Below, one piece after another: positions 9,724 to 20,124 of a stretch of DNA of 64,000 bases. Made by a program: the position numbers and the translations under genes. This DNA is from Eutreptiella sp. 'Long Island Sound 2002'. Lineage: Eukaryota; Euglenozoa; Euglenophyceae; Eutreptiales; Eutreptiaceae. Location: contig OZ038381.1 in assembly GCA_964036045.1 (NCBI GenBank), positions 122,143,843 to 122,207,842 on the forward strand, in the 5' to 3' direction. How positions within the stretch are numbered: the first letter of the stretch is position 1; the number at the start of each line of letters is the position of its first letter. A model generated the notes under the pieces. It did no database searches, had not been told where the DNA came from, and saw only the letters and a program-made list of their open reading frames with translations.

Positions 9724-10757
9724 CGCTCCGTTGGGGCCCTGGACCTGGTGTTCTGGGTAAGTATCCGACTAGGGGGACGTGAATACCTGGGGGTACTGGA
9801 TACTGGAGCCACCATATCAATAGTGGCCAAGAATATTTTACCTTGTGGGATCCTGAAGAACTCCAGGCGCACCGCGGCTATACGAATGGGGGATGGACAT
9901 GTGGTGCACAGCTGCGGGGACTGTGAGGTGGAAGTACCAATGGGCTCCCGAACTATCGCCCATCGGTTCTATGTGATGGACACTGAGGCTTTCGATTTTG
10001 TATTGGGGACTGACTTCTTCGTGCAGCACTCCCACATACAATCCCTGACGCTGCAAGCGCCCCAACTCCTCTACGTGGACCACGGCAATGGCAGAGAGTC
10101 CGTGTCACTGGAGCAGTCGGGGTACACCTCGAGCTACCTGAGGGTATCGAAGGAGGGCCGTCGAACATGATGGCGGCCTCCAAAACTGGGGACTATCAAC
10201 TATTTGGGGAAGTCCTAGACCACAGTCTGAAGGAGTTGGGTTACTCCAGAGAAGACCTGAGCATGGAGTTGTTCGCCAGCGACAAGCAACATGTCTTGGA
10301 CCTCTACTGCAGCAGGGGGAAAAACTGCTGCTACAAATTTTACTGGCCCTCTTTCGGGATGGCCTACGGGAACCCCAGTTTCAGTGAACTGGGGCCAGAC
10401 TTGACCAAGGTGGCCCTGGAACGTTCCCGTGTGGACCTGTGTTCCCCCGATTGGGGAGCCCATGGGGGCAACGAGTACTGGCGAACCCTCCTGGACCGGC
10501 TGACTATCAGCTCTGTCCGCCTACCTGATGAGGCCATCTACGTGCCTCTGGGACGCAAGACGCCCATGGGGAAACCCGAATGGGAAAGTATGCTCAGCGT
10601 GGTGGACGGGGGTCTTACCTCTATTCCCTGGGAGGACCTGGACTCAGCTCTGGTCCTGGCTATACAACGAGAGAGCGATGGACTCACCCTGGGTGACTTG
10701 AAAGATCGACTACGACCCCAAGATGCCATTGAGACTATACCAGGGGGAGATGAATAG
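9718..10757 (+). pseudogene. pol N-terminus of A: protease and methyltransferase-like module
   Basis: The protease part (9748-10130) carries the aspartic protease signature LDTGATIS and the second-half strand DFVLGTDFF typical of retropepsins, which cleave the polyprotein as dimers. After a frame change at about 10160, a second module (10167-10757) contains LFASDKQHVLDLY, FGMAYGNPSFSEL, a helix TKVALERSRVDL, the strand CSPDWG and EYWRTLLDRLTI. The order FAS, then a GNP-x-F catalytic-loop-like motif, then P-x-W and W-x-x-L-L resembles the Dam-like methyltransferase module of DIRS retroelements and phages. This is an assignment by pattern, and activity is doubtful because NPPF/NPPY is replaced by NPSF. 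The frame ends at TAG 10755-10757. Confidence 0.65.
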
Positions 10758-13070
10758 GTGGTGACTAACACCATGCCCCCACTTCTCCCTGCCACGTACC
10801 TGTTCCTGATGGAGTCTCTGCGTGTGGTCTATCCGAGCTCCCCAGCACTATCGGCTCTGACGACGAAACTGAGCATGGCGCCTTCTTCGTGCAGACATGC
10901 GTGGAGGAAGTGGAGAAAGCCGAGTACGTCGCTCCACTGAAACCCCTACTCTCCATGAGGATGGAAGACCCCTTGGACGAGGAGCTGGACTCCTGATCCA
11001 GGCTAAGGGAGTACGTGGACTCCAAGAGGAGGTTGGTGGTGAAAACGCTATGCTACGCTAGGACTGCCCGCAGCTCATGGCCTCTGAAGCAAGGACGTAT
11101 GGGGGATCTATCCAACTGAAGGAGGACCTCGAACAAAAGATCACAACCTGGCAAAGGGAGGTGGATCTCAAGCTCATGAGGAGCATTTCAGGTGCCCATG
11201 TGAGGACCCCAGAGGAGGACGAACTCTCGGAGGAATGCGTATGTGAACCCCCTCGAGCGTGCCTATGTTGCCATCGTCAGAGATGGTTGAACGAGACCTA
11301 CTATATGCCTAACAAGGGTTGGAGGATACTACCAAGGGCGAAGAGTCCGTGGAGGATCACCTCCCGGCATCTATTGCTCAGGGGGCAAGCAACTTACACT
11401 CTGACGAGGACATGGAGGACAAGATCAAGCTATTGGACCCGCGGGTGCAGAAGCTTATAAGGACCTATCTGGAGGTGTTCGGGGAACTACCAACCCCAGC
11501 CTCATGTGACAAGCTGGTACAGATGGACCTCAAGCTGAAACCCGAGTTCGTGGGCCATTAGATCCGGACGAGACCCTATGCAGCTCCTAAAGAGCACGCC
11601 GACGAGATTGAGCGACAGATACAAGAGTGTATCGACGCTGGCCTGGTCCTGGAGTACAGGGATGGGGACTACCCCCAACACTGCAGCCCCTGTTTCCTGG
11701 TGGCTAAGCCTGGGTCTACAGCCAAACGGCCGGTAGTGGACTACGGAGAGCTGAAAAAGAAAACGTTGAACCACTCAGGGTCCATTCCTAATATGGAGTC
11801 TAACCTTGAGAAGACAGCCTCCTGTCGCTGGAAGACCAAGATGGACAAGAGCAGCGGATTGTGGCAGGTGGACCTGACGCCCAACGCCCAGGAGCTACTA
11901 GCCTTCATCACCCCTCAGGGGAGGGTGTTCAAGTGGAAGGTCATGCCCTTTGGCGTGGCCAACGCACCCGCTCTCTTTCAAGAGCTGATGGACAAGATCC
12001 TGTCCATCCTACGGCGAAGACCCAAGGTGCAAGAACTCATATCCCGTCGGGCCCAGATGGAAGCGCACATCGACGATGTATGCCTCGGGACCAATACCCA
12101 GGAGGATCAGCTAATCCTCTTGGGTTAGTTCTTTGCCGTATGCCAGGAGAATCACACACTACTCAAGCTGGAGAAGTGTGCGTTCATGCAGGAGACCATG
12201 CAGTACCTGGGGTTTGACGTTGGCTATGGGTGGCGGACCCCAGCGGCCTCCAAGGGCAAGCCCCTGATGGATGCTAAGGTACGACATGAAGGTCCCAAGA
12301 AAGGACTCCATGATGTACGCAGTTTCAATGGGGCATGCAACTTCTACCGCCGCCATATCCAGACCTTCACCTACACCAGCGCCATTCTCACGGCCTCGAT
12401 CAAGAAGAGTAGTACTTGGCGCTGGGGCCCACAAGAGCAACAAGCGTTTGATGAGCTCAAAGACAAGGTGCCCAACGCTAAGTGCTTGGGCGTGCCTAGA
12501 GCACAGGGTGAGATTATCCTTGTGACCGACGCCAGCAATGTGGGCGGTGGTGGAACGTTGTTCCAATGGCAAGCACTAGAGAAGGAGGAGTTCCACTCAG
12601 CTATTTCCCGATGGGGGACGGAAGGTCTCAACCGAGATCAAACTCTAAAGCACAGCTACCCTGACGACAAGTGGGTCCTAGTACCCCTGGGCCACTGGAA
12701 CTGGAAATGGAACCAGGCCAGGGGGAACACCTCCACCTATGAGCAGGAGTTGCTCGCGGGTATGCTGGTGCTATCCTCTTAGGCACGACTGTTGGGGACT
12801 AACCCTGTGGTCTGGCTGTGCGACCAAGAGCCGGTCCGCACTTTCCAGAAGGGTCCCCCACCTGAGAAGGCCAAGCTACGGCGCTGGTGGACCTACCTCA
12901 GCCAACTACGGCTGACGGTACACCATATCCAGGGAGTGAAGAACGAGTGTGCAGACTACATTAGCCGCAACAGCTTCGACGCCCTGATTGGTGCCCCGTC
13001 TGAAGCGTAGGCTAAGGAAGTGTTCAGCCGTATGGACGTACACCTGGACCTCAACATGACTATGATATGA
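10758..13070 (+). pseudogene. pol of A: linker, reverse transcriptase and RNase H (broken)
   Basis: After an acidic linker with the zinc-finger-like CVCEPPRACLCCH (about 11240-11275), RT spans about 11320-12440 and RNase H about 12500-13010. Visible RT blocks are LWQVDLTPNAQELL (motif A, one Asp), PFGVANAPALFQELMDKIL (motif B) and HIDDVCLG (motif C, HIDD instead of the usual YVDD). RNase H begins LVTDASNVGGGGTLFQWQ. All blocks lie in one frame but are cut by stops near 11559 (TAG), 12126 (TAG), 12780 (TAG), 13008 (TAG) and 13068 (TGA). Element B has sense codons at the first four, so A is a decayed copy. The product would copy element RNA into DNA. Confidence 0.85.
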
Positions 13071-14642
13071 CCCCGAGATGCACTCCAACAAGCAGAATAC
13101 CTGAAGGACTCTGGAGATGTCTATGAGCGCCTGGAGAAGCGCCTCGAACCCCTCCTGGTCAGCCAAGAGCAGTGGAAGAGGGACAAGAGCTACCTCTGGC
13201 ACGAGGACCGCATCGTGGTACCCAGTGACAGAGTCCCCGCGCTACTTAAGTGGACCCATGAGTCCAGCGGTCATATGGGTGCTGATCTTACCCTGAGGCT
13301 ATTCAAGCAGTGGTTCCACACTACGTGGACTGATGACCAACTGCGGAAGACCCTCCAGCCTATCGTGGACAAGTGCCCTTGTAGGTCCTGCAAACCTGGG
13401 GATATCAGGGACAGGGGTCTCTACTCGACCCTGCCGATTCCCCACTGTGCTAACAGTGTTCTCGGCGTGGTCTGCACGGAGATGCCGAAGTTTTCGGGCT
13501 ACGACTTTGCCCTCGTGGTGACCTGTGGGTTGACCAGGTTTAACAGGGTGTTCCCATGTACCAAGCACATTACCGGAGAGGAGACTATCAAGAATCTCTT
13601 GGATGAGTGGTTTTGTGTCTATGGGGCGCCCAAGGAGATCAACTCCGACGAGGACGTACGAGTACGCTCAGATACCGACTGGTACAACAGGGTCCTGAGA
13701 TCCCTCAATGTCCAGGTGTCCACGGGGATCCCCTACTCTCACACGAGCAACCCCCTATGTGAGCGACAGATTCGTGTCCTCAAGGAGAATGTAAGGATAT
13801 GGTGCAAAACTGAACGCACCAGAGACTGGGTGAGACTACTCCCCGCCATATTTTTGATGATGAACTCCCAAGAGAGTTCGGCGACTGGCTACTCGCCCCA
13901 TGAGCTATTCCTACGACGCCCGGCGTGGTTCCTACATGCTCCCTATCCAGAGGATACCCGTTCTTCTGTGGGTAACTTGGTCGAGGAGCAACAAGCGAAG
14001 GTGGACAAGGCCAAGGCTATGCTCCAGAGAGTGAGGGGACGTCAGTGAAACAAGAAGAACAAGCACCGGGTGCCTGCTTCCTACCAAGAGGGGGACTGAG
14101 TGCTGGTGCACCACAGCCGATTACCCTCCTGGCCACGCTCTACCAGCGATGACCCCTACTTCGGGCCCTACAAGATTCTATCTGTCGTTCGACACCGTAT
14201 CACAGTGCGGTGTTGTCCCTGACTAGGCGGGAACCTGGTGTGCGCTGCTCAGCACCTGAAGCGCTACTATGATCCTGAAGACCTATGTGGGGAGGAGTGG
14301 GAGCTGAACGACGAGGAGATCGCCGCTCTAGACCTACAGGGGGCTGCCAGCCCTATGGAAGTTGAAGGGGAACTCCCCGACATGAACGCCCAGGAGATCG
14401 CTAAGGAAGGCTTCTACCTGGTGAGGTCTGCCCTACGCCACCGCTATCGCCAGGGTTGGCGCTTCCTCACCCTCTGGGAAGGGTTTGGAGTCGAAGAGGC
14501 CACCTCAGAGCCCTTCTCAGCGTTTCTTCCACCTGAGGGACGCCTAAACTCAGTTCTGGGAGACTACTTGTCCCAGAACAACCTTGGTGAGTTGCTGAGG
14601 CTTGTTGAGACGCTTGCCTCCACGACTAAAGCTAGGGACTAA
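13071..14642 (+). pseudogene. pol of A: integrase and chromodomain (broken)
   Basis: The integrase zinc-binding region is HESSGHMG...CPCRSC (13255-13400). In the catalytic core the strand that reads YVDYTEMP in B reads GVVCTEMP here, so the first catalytic Asp is lost. The second Asp lies in INSDEDV and the Glu in NPLCERQI. Stops occur at 14046, 14098 and about 14219. The C-terminus (14238-14642) holds a chromodomain (FYLVRSALRHRYRQGWRFL, then EGFGVEEATSEP, where B has TWEP). Chromodomains steer integration of Ty3 chromoviruses to modified chromatin; the aromatic Trp is lost in A. All parts share one frame. Confidence 0.85.
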
Positions 14643-15111
14643 ACCTTACCCTTACCTGCCTAAGCGTATGTGTGAGTGTGCTATTCCTATGGTCCTGGGA
14701 GCAAGCCGCAGAAATGGTGTCCTAATTATACCCAAGTGTGCACGCTTGCTGAACCTGGCGGATGTCTTACCGGTGCCACGGGGTACCCCCCTGGGTCTCT
14801 CCGCCCCTAGGCGCCCAGTTTCTGTGCTGGCGCAAAACCTTGGGGGAATACCCAGCCTACGAGTTGAGGAATTGTCTTTCCTACCTTCCTGCCTACTACA
14901 GGGGAGGGGTGGCCAAAAGCTATGAAGGCATGAAAACGCCTGTTTGCTATGAAGGCCAAAATCTAGCCTAACCACTGCCACTGCCCACCAACCCCGCTAA
15001 AATTGCAGAAAACGGGGGGGACAGTGACACACGCACTACAGATCCTACACACTCTACAGTGGCACCATCCTTGGTGGGCGAGCACTTGCTCAACTGGCTC
15101 AAGCCCCCACT
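14643..15111 (+). other. Non-coding tail of element A, proximal part
   Basis: It is homologous to 31951-32320 in B. There is no frame that A and B share, and nothing further is recognised. Confidence 0.6.
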
Positions 15112-16437
15112 GGCCCAGGACACTGCACACACAGGCAAAACGCCGAGCGGGCACACCGGTGGACAGGAGTCAAGTGGCCCAGGACACCGCACAGGCAAGG
15201 CAACGCACCGAGCGGGCACACCGGTGAACAGGATCCAAGTGGCCGAGGACACCGCACTTGCAACACAGCACACCAAGCGGGCACAGCGGTGAACAAGAGC
15301 CAAGGGGCACTGGACACCGTACACGCAACACAACACACCGAGCGGGCACAGCGGTGAACCAGAGCCAAGGGGCCCTCGACACCGTACACGCAACACAACA
15401 CGCCGAGCGGGCACACCGGTGAACAGGAGCGGAGTGGCCCAGGACACCGCAAAAGCAAAACAACGCACCAAGCGGGCACACCGGTGAACAGGAGCCACGT
15501 GGCCCAGGACACGACACACGCAACACAATGTGCCCAGCGGGCACACCGGTGAACAGGAGCCAAGTGGCCCAGGACAACGCACAAGCAAAACAACGCACGA
15601 AGCAGGCACACGGTGAACAGGAGCCAAGTGGCCCAGGACACCGCACAAGCGAAACAACGCACCAAGCGAGCACACCGGTGAACAGGAGCCAAGTGGCCCA
15701 GGACACCGCACACGCAAAACAACGCACCGAGCGGGCACACCGGTGAACAGAAGCCAAGTGGCCCAGGACACCGCAACAGAGGCAACACACTGAGCGGGCA
15801 CACCGGTGAACAGGAGCCAAGTGGCCCAGGACGCCGCACACACGTGCACACGTAGGGCGGCCGAGGGACAGGAAAGAACCAACACCCCATTGGTCGAGCG
15901 CACTCGGGCGACCCAGCCGACCCACCAGGCCAGCAGCAGGGGCGGTACCCCAAGGCCGCTGGTCCGAGGCCGGCCAGGCTGCATCGGGGACCATGGCAAA
16001 CGTCACTCGGAGCCATGGAAGCAACTGTTGACTGGCGAGCCGGTACACAGTCTAGGAGGGGGTCGCCTGCCAAGCAGAGAGGCCCCGCACCTCAAGCCAT
16101 AAGGGTGAGGCGGTTGTACCGCAGACTAGCGGGAGCAATACCCCTTGTAGTGAGAGATATTCCACACGGCTGGGCAGCCCCCAGAGCTGCCGCCCAAAGG
16201 AGGGGGCATGTGGCCCTACCCATGGACACATGTGGGGACACCCTCCCACCTGGGACCCCTGGACCGGGTGGATGCGACACTGCCTTGTCAAGCACCTGCG
16301 TACCCGGCTTAAGAGGCACCTGAACTAGGGCGGTGGGAGGGACAGGACGCCCCCTTGGTAAGACCTTCTTCCTGCACTGTCAAAGGAGGCATCCCGAGCT
16401 CCCAAAGATACCTACCTACCTACCTCGAGGCCCCACT
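15112..16437. repeat. A-specific 1.33-kb insertion with 65-bp minisatellite, flanked by CCCCACT
   Basis: B reads straight through agcccccactcagg, whereas A has CCCCACT at both 15105-15111 and 16431-16437 with 1.33 kb between. From about 15150 to 15845 it contains about 11 units of a 65-bp repeat (ggtgaac at 15224, 15289, 15354, 15419 and so on), with words such as aggagccaagtggcccagg. The stop-free repeat creates long false ORFs on the minus strand. The rest (15850-16437) shows no gene and no clear terminal inverted repeat. This is either an insertion in A or a deletion between direct repeats in B. Confidence 0.75.
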
Positions 16438-18205
16438 CAGGACGACGACTCCTACACGCACGCTCTACTGGGTGGTGTTGATGAAGATGTCACGAGCCCC
16501 AATGGCTCACCTGTGAGATGGCAAGAGAACACAGAGCTACTAAGCGTCTTTGGCCTAACAGGGACGCCACAACGCGTTTCTCTGCTAGGGTTCGGAGGGA
16601 AGGAGTGCTTCTTTGGCGTGCAGGGCGCAGATGTCGATGGAGTCGGACTCCCTGCTCTGCCACAGGCAGAGGCGAAGTTATTTGTTTGGTGTGTTCGGTG
16701 CCCTTGTTTAGCAGGGCAGAAAAAAACAATCGCTGCTGCACCAATCACCCTGACCTTCCCACCTGTAAAACAGAGGCAAATGACTTGGGTTTGAGACGGA
16801 GGAACCAAGACAGCCTCCACATGTTATACGCTTCTCAGGCTGTTCCCAAACCCAAGTACAAGCAAGCAAGGTTAAAGACCTCGACCCGTTCTCTTATAGA
16901 ACGTGGGGTGGAGCCCCTGCGTAACCTAAACAAGGGTTTTACCGTGCGCACCACGCGTGGCCTACCCTTTAATGCATGATATGCATCAACGAGTTTTGCA
17001 ATCACCTGTTCCACTCTCTTTCTTCCTACCAATATACCCCACAATCACGAACACTACCAGGGGGTGGGCCCTCCTGGGCTTGCTTACCTTCCCGACCGCT
17101 GGAGAGCAAATCAAGGGAAAAGAAAAAACGAAACACAAGCAAGGCAAGCGTTTATGCGCTCGTCTGTATGTTCTAATCACCCAATCTCACCTCTAATCAT
17201 CCGCAATCTTACTAATCCAGCCCTCTATCGTTAGTTAGCGCTGCTACAAGGCTCGTTCACGGAGACACCAGACGAGCAATGTGCATGCTGCATACGAGAC
17301 GAGCACACTTGTGTTTTATATTTGATTCATTGAAGTCTTTTCGTTGATTCTTGAATTCTTCGATTTCTGATTCTTTTTATCAGTGTGGGTGGAATCTCGA
17401 TGTTTATTTATTTATGTGTGTCCCGTCATTTTCTTCATTATACGTGACATACGTTTATAATCTTATTAATTCTTTGTTTTCCGGCGCTTCGTTAGGACCC
17501 GCTCCGGCGCGCCGTCTTTTTCTGCGTGGGAATTTCCTGATTTGAAAAATCAGGAGATGACCGCAAATTTCATAAAAATGTGCATCTAATGCACAATCTG
17601 ATGCTGGTCAAGTATGTGCTTTCAGAAACATTCTAGGCCGTCATTTGACGGATTTAAGTGTTGTCGCTTCGCCTTCGTGTGGATTTGTCACTCATCCTTC
17701 CTTTCCTCTGTTGTACAGATATCCTCGCGAAGCGTCGCTGAGTAGGTTGCTGTTCGGGCCGAAAAGCAGCAGCAGGAGACTGAACCAGAACCCAAGACCC
17801 CACCAGGGGGAAATTTCAATTTAATCGTCGCCCCTTCGCCCCAGTATCAGGACATGTGTCTCCATCAGGTTCCAGGGGACTCAGATCGAGCGTCCTATGA
17901 GAGTCTGGCGTTGGGTTGTGTCACGCTGCAGCTTGGAGGGAGGGATTAATATGCATATGGTCTTTGCATGCCCTCTTCTAACCCCACCAAGCCACAGGAA
18001 GCCCTGCAGCGCCATGAGCGCTGAGTTTTCTGTTAGAAATTGTCCTGAGCAGTGCAGCAAGAGTCGCTGGCCATGGTAAAGCGCTCCTTTCCAGTGTTAG
18101 GGAAGCTGCAGGTATTTTAAAGTAGGTGTGGAAACCAAGAAAAGGCCAAGGAAAAATCCCTTTTTCCTGAAAATGCGACAGTGGTGGGCACCACAGCACA
18201 AGGAG
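16438..18205 (+). other. Non-coding tail of element A, distal part
   Basis: Homologous to 32325-34110 in B and without a shared reading frame. It contains a hairpin at 17535-17555 whose stem covaries between A and B, and ends in a purine-rich tract (aaggaggtattaggaaaaag) that could serve as polypurine tract just before the 3' LTR. Confidence 0.65.
17535..17555 (+). other. Covarying RNA hairpin in element A tail
   Basis: A 9-bp stem (TCCTGATTT with AAATCAGGA) closes a 3-nt loop. In B (33438-33458) the stem reads TCTTGATTT with AAATCAAGA: a C-G pair has become T-A with both partners changed. One such pair in an otherwise similar region supports a selected RNA fold. Confidence 0.5.
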
Positions 18206-18965
18206 GTATTAGGAAAAAGTGCTTTTCCAATGCTATGGGGTATACTTTAGTTGTATTAGAGGTGCTCTAAGCACTCTTGCATTTTTATCTTAGTATTGGC
18301 CTAACCAAATTGGGTGATAACACATTTTGACCTATAGAACCAAACACTAATTCAGGATGTTGTGTGGACCCCTTAATCCCCAAGCAATGTGCATTAAGAC
18401 ATCTTTTCCTGAGTTGACTGAGGCACTGATATACTGAGGCAGAGCCTATGAATTTATCTATGTTTTCTCATGAATTCTTAGCTATCCTAGTCGTATGCAC
18501 CCTAGGGGCTGGGGTACCTCTTTTTGAGAGGTCCTGGGTTCAATAGCCAGTCAGCCTAGCTAAGCAGGAAGTCCCCATGTGACATGGCAGTGACCTCAGC
18601 GCCACAAGCCATGCAACCTCAGCACCTATGGGACCCAGAAACGAAGAGGGCACATCTCAAGACTGCAGTATGGAGACTGTGAGCCCTTAGGGCGGTTCTC
18701 CGATCCCTTTTTCTCAAGCATGTAAAGTATTACAACCTGAGTTGCATTGAATGTCTTTCTGAGTGTCTATTGTTTTTCGCCCTTCATGCTTTGATCCTGT
18801 TCATCTTCTACTTGCATACTACTCTGGTTTGGGTTGCACTTGATTGGTTTTATATCATCAAAACATTTTCAATATCAAACGAAACCAGCAGGATCCCATC
18901 ACCAGCAACAAGCAGCAGGGGAAGTACATCAAAAAGAAAGTGCTGAAAGCAGTATAAAACCTTAT
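18206..18965 (+). repeat. 3' LTR of element A
   Basis: Homologous to the other three LTRs of this family. It ends ...gtataaaaccttat directly before the target duplicate ATCCG. It includes the tRNA-like block at 18478-18563. Confidence 0.88.
18478..18563 (+). other. tRNA-like cloverleaf within 3' LTR of A
   Basis: All four arms are present: acceptor TTAGCTA/TAGCTAA (7 bp), D-like CCTAG/CTAGG, anticodon-like ACCTC-TTTTTGA-GAGGT (5-bp stem, 7-nt loop, T at 33, purine at 37, formally UUU) and T-arm CTGGG-TTCAATA-GCCAG (one mismatch). A 9-nt extra spacer before the anticodon arm and a one-base variable region make it a tRNA mimic or SINE relic, not a normal tRNA gene. Confidence 0.5.
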
Positions 18966-19540
18966 ATCCGTAGGCACCAATATTCATCAAAAAACGGCCA
19001 AAAATGGCCGTTTTTTGCCAACAATTGAGTTTGCTGGCCTCAAACAAGCAGTTGAACACTCTGTCCTATTTTGAGGATGCAGGACGTGAAGAGCGAAGTG
19101 TAGTCACACAAAGATCACCAGAACACAATTTACAGCATGCGTATGCACCAAAATGCACCATTTTTCATGAAGAAGCGGCCAAAAATCGCCGTTTTTTGGT
19201 CAAAAATTGAGTTTTTTGTCTTAGGACAATCAGTTGAAGGCCCCTGCCCCCTGATGTGAAGGTGCTGGATACGAACAAGCAGGTTGTAGGGGCACACAGA
19301 TCAGACTAAAGAGAAATTACAGCATGCATATGCACCAAAATTGACCATTTTTAAATGAAGAAACGGCCAAAAAAGGCCCCTTTTTGGTCAAAAATTGGGT
19401 TTTGTTGGCCCGGGACAAGCAGTTGAAGCCCCTCCCCCTTTTTCGAGGGTGCTGGATGCAAAACAACATGTTGTATTAACACACAGATCGCCCAAACACA
19501 ATTTACTAACTACTACTAAGCTAACTACTTAAAAGGGTGT
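18966..19540. repeat. 188-bp satellite, part right of element A
   Basis: About three units continue the array interrupted at 6433. Each contains a cggccaaaaatggccg-type inverted repeat, a caagcagttgaa word and an acaatttacagcat word. Confidence 0.88.
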
Positions 19541-19591
19541 ATTTTTTATGCTGCAGGTTTGGGGTTCTTGTACGTCATAAAATCCTATGTT
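19503..19591 (+). promoter_or_regulatory. Splice-acceptor-like tract and right terminus of T1
   Basis: The satellite gives way to ctaactactta, then a T-rich run, then atgctgcag at about 19549-19557. This is the form of a plant-type 3' splice site (branch point, pyrimidines, CAG). About 30 bp later comes acgtcataaaatcctatg, the right end shared with T2. Whether splicing happens is unknown. Confidence 0.45.
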
Positions 19592-20119
19592 TGGTGCCCT
19601 TCCTGGTCTCATCTCGGTTGCCTTTCAGCAAGGCGTCATCAGGGCGGCAATTTCTGCGTACCTCAGGACATAACCAGAGTTGTATTTGCAGAGTCCGAGG
19701 AAGGCTCGCATCTCCGAGACTGTCTTGGGGCGCTCCAAATTTTTATAACGCAGCAATGTTGCCCGGAACGGGCTTGCGCTGCCCCATGCCAAACACGTGT
19801 CCATCGAATTCCATGTTGTTCACTGCGATGGTGGTTTTTGCAGCTTCTCTGGTGAGTTGCAAAGAGACCAGAAGATCCTAGACTCTCCGCCAGTCCGCTT
19901 CCTCGGCGGCTAGCACTTCCTCATCGGTCATACCCTCCGTGCCCGACACTTGAGCATATCATTGACAAAGCAATCCAGGCAGTTGGCAACGGGCTTGAAA
20001 ATGTCTTCCAACATTTGTTGGAAAGATGCATTGCTGTTTTTACATCCACGGCCATTACCTTCCATTGGAGAGGACCCCCTGGGGTAGACATGGCAGTGCA
20101 TGTATGAGACGCTGGCGCC
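19592..20119 (-). pseudogene. Ty3/gypsy RT palm fragment (element H, middle piece)
   Basis: Read on the minus strand from the B boundary, frames encode the RT segment CTAMSTPGGPLQWKVM, then NASFQQMLEDIFKPVANCLD, then FVNDML (the usual F/YVDD box, with its first Asp changed to Asn). It then continues with NMEFDGHVFGMGQRKPVPG, TVSEMRAFLGLCKYNSGY and AEIAALM, the thumb and RNase H approach of Ty3 elements; element C has FGGHVVGHGQRRPMPGKL and SELRSFMGFCNYYSGY at the same place. Several frameshifts and stops are present. The coding sequence resumes at 34901 across element B in exactly the same frame, showing that B interrupted it. Confidence 0.85.
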
Positions 20120-20124
20120 AAAGA

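Larger units (their letters stand above)
6434..18965 (+). mobile_element. Element A: 12.5-kb chromodomain Ty3/gypsy retrotransposon
   Basis: The element is bounded by LTRs (6434-7162 and about 18206-18965) and flanked by the 5-bp duplication ATCCG (6429-6433 and 18966-18970). Both duplicates lie in the satellite word cagcatccgta, so removing the element restores a normal satellite unit; this fixes the ends well. The order is LTR, gag, protease, methyltransferase-like module, RT, RNase H, integrase, chromodomain, a 3.5-kb non-coding tail and LTR. The end of the 5' LTR and the primer site are deleted, and the genes contain many stops, so it is inactive. Element B is a full-length relative. Confidence 0.9.
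3089..19591. mobile_element. T1: satellite-carrying DNA element with captured gene fragments (interrupted by element A)
   Basis: Excluding element A, T1 is about 4 kb. It contains a 183-bp satellite (3089-3900), a non-repetitive part with a histone H2A fragment, a 22-bp array, an OPR-like fragment, a palindrome, then a 188-bp satellite (6130-6433 and 18966-19540) and a terminus ending in the words ACGTCATAAAATCCTATG near 19588. The same order of satellites and the same right end occur in T2 (22861-26365), whose boundaries are fixed by a target duplication, so T1 is inferred to be another member. Its left terminal repeat is missing; satellite abuts integrase sequence at 3089, which suggests a deletion there. 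No transposase is encoded, so it would be non-autonomous. Confidence 0.55.

Noticed and set aside
14968-16073. Minus-strand ORFs of 292-343 codons, Cys/Leu/Pro-rich
   Set aside because: They lie over the 65-bp minisatellite, whose unit has no stop in three frames; B has no equivalent and all three frames read equally well.
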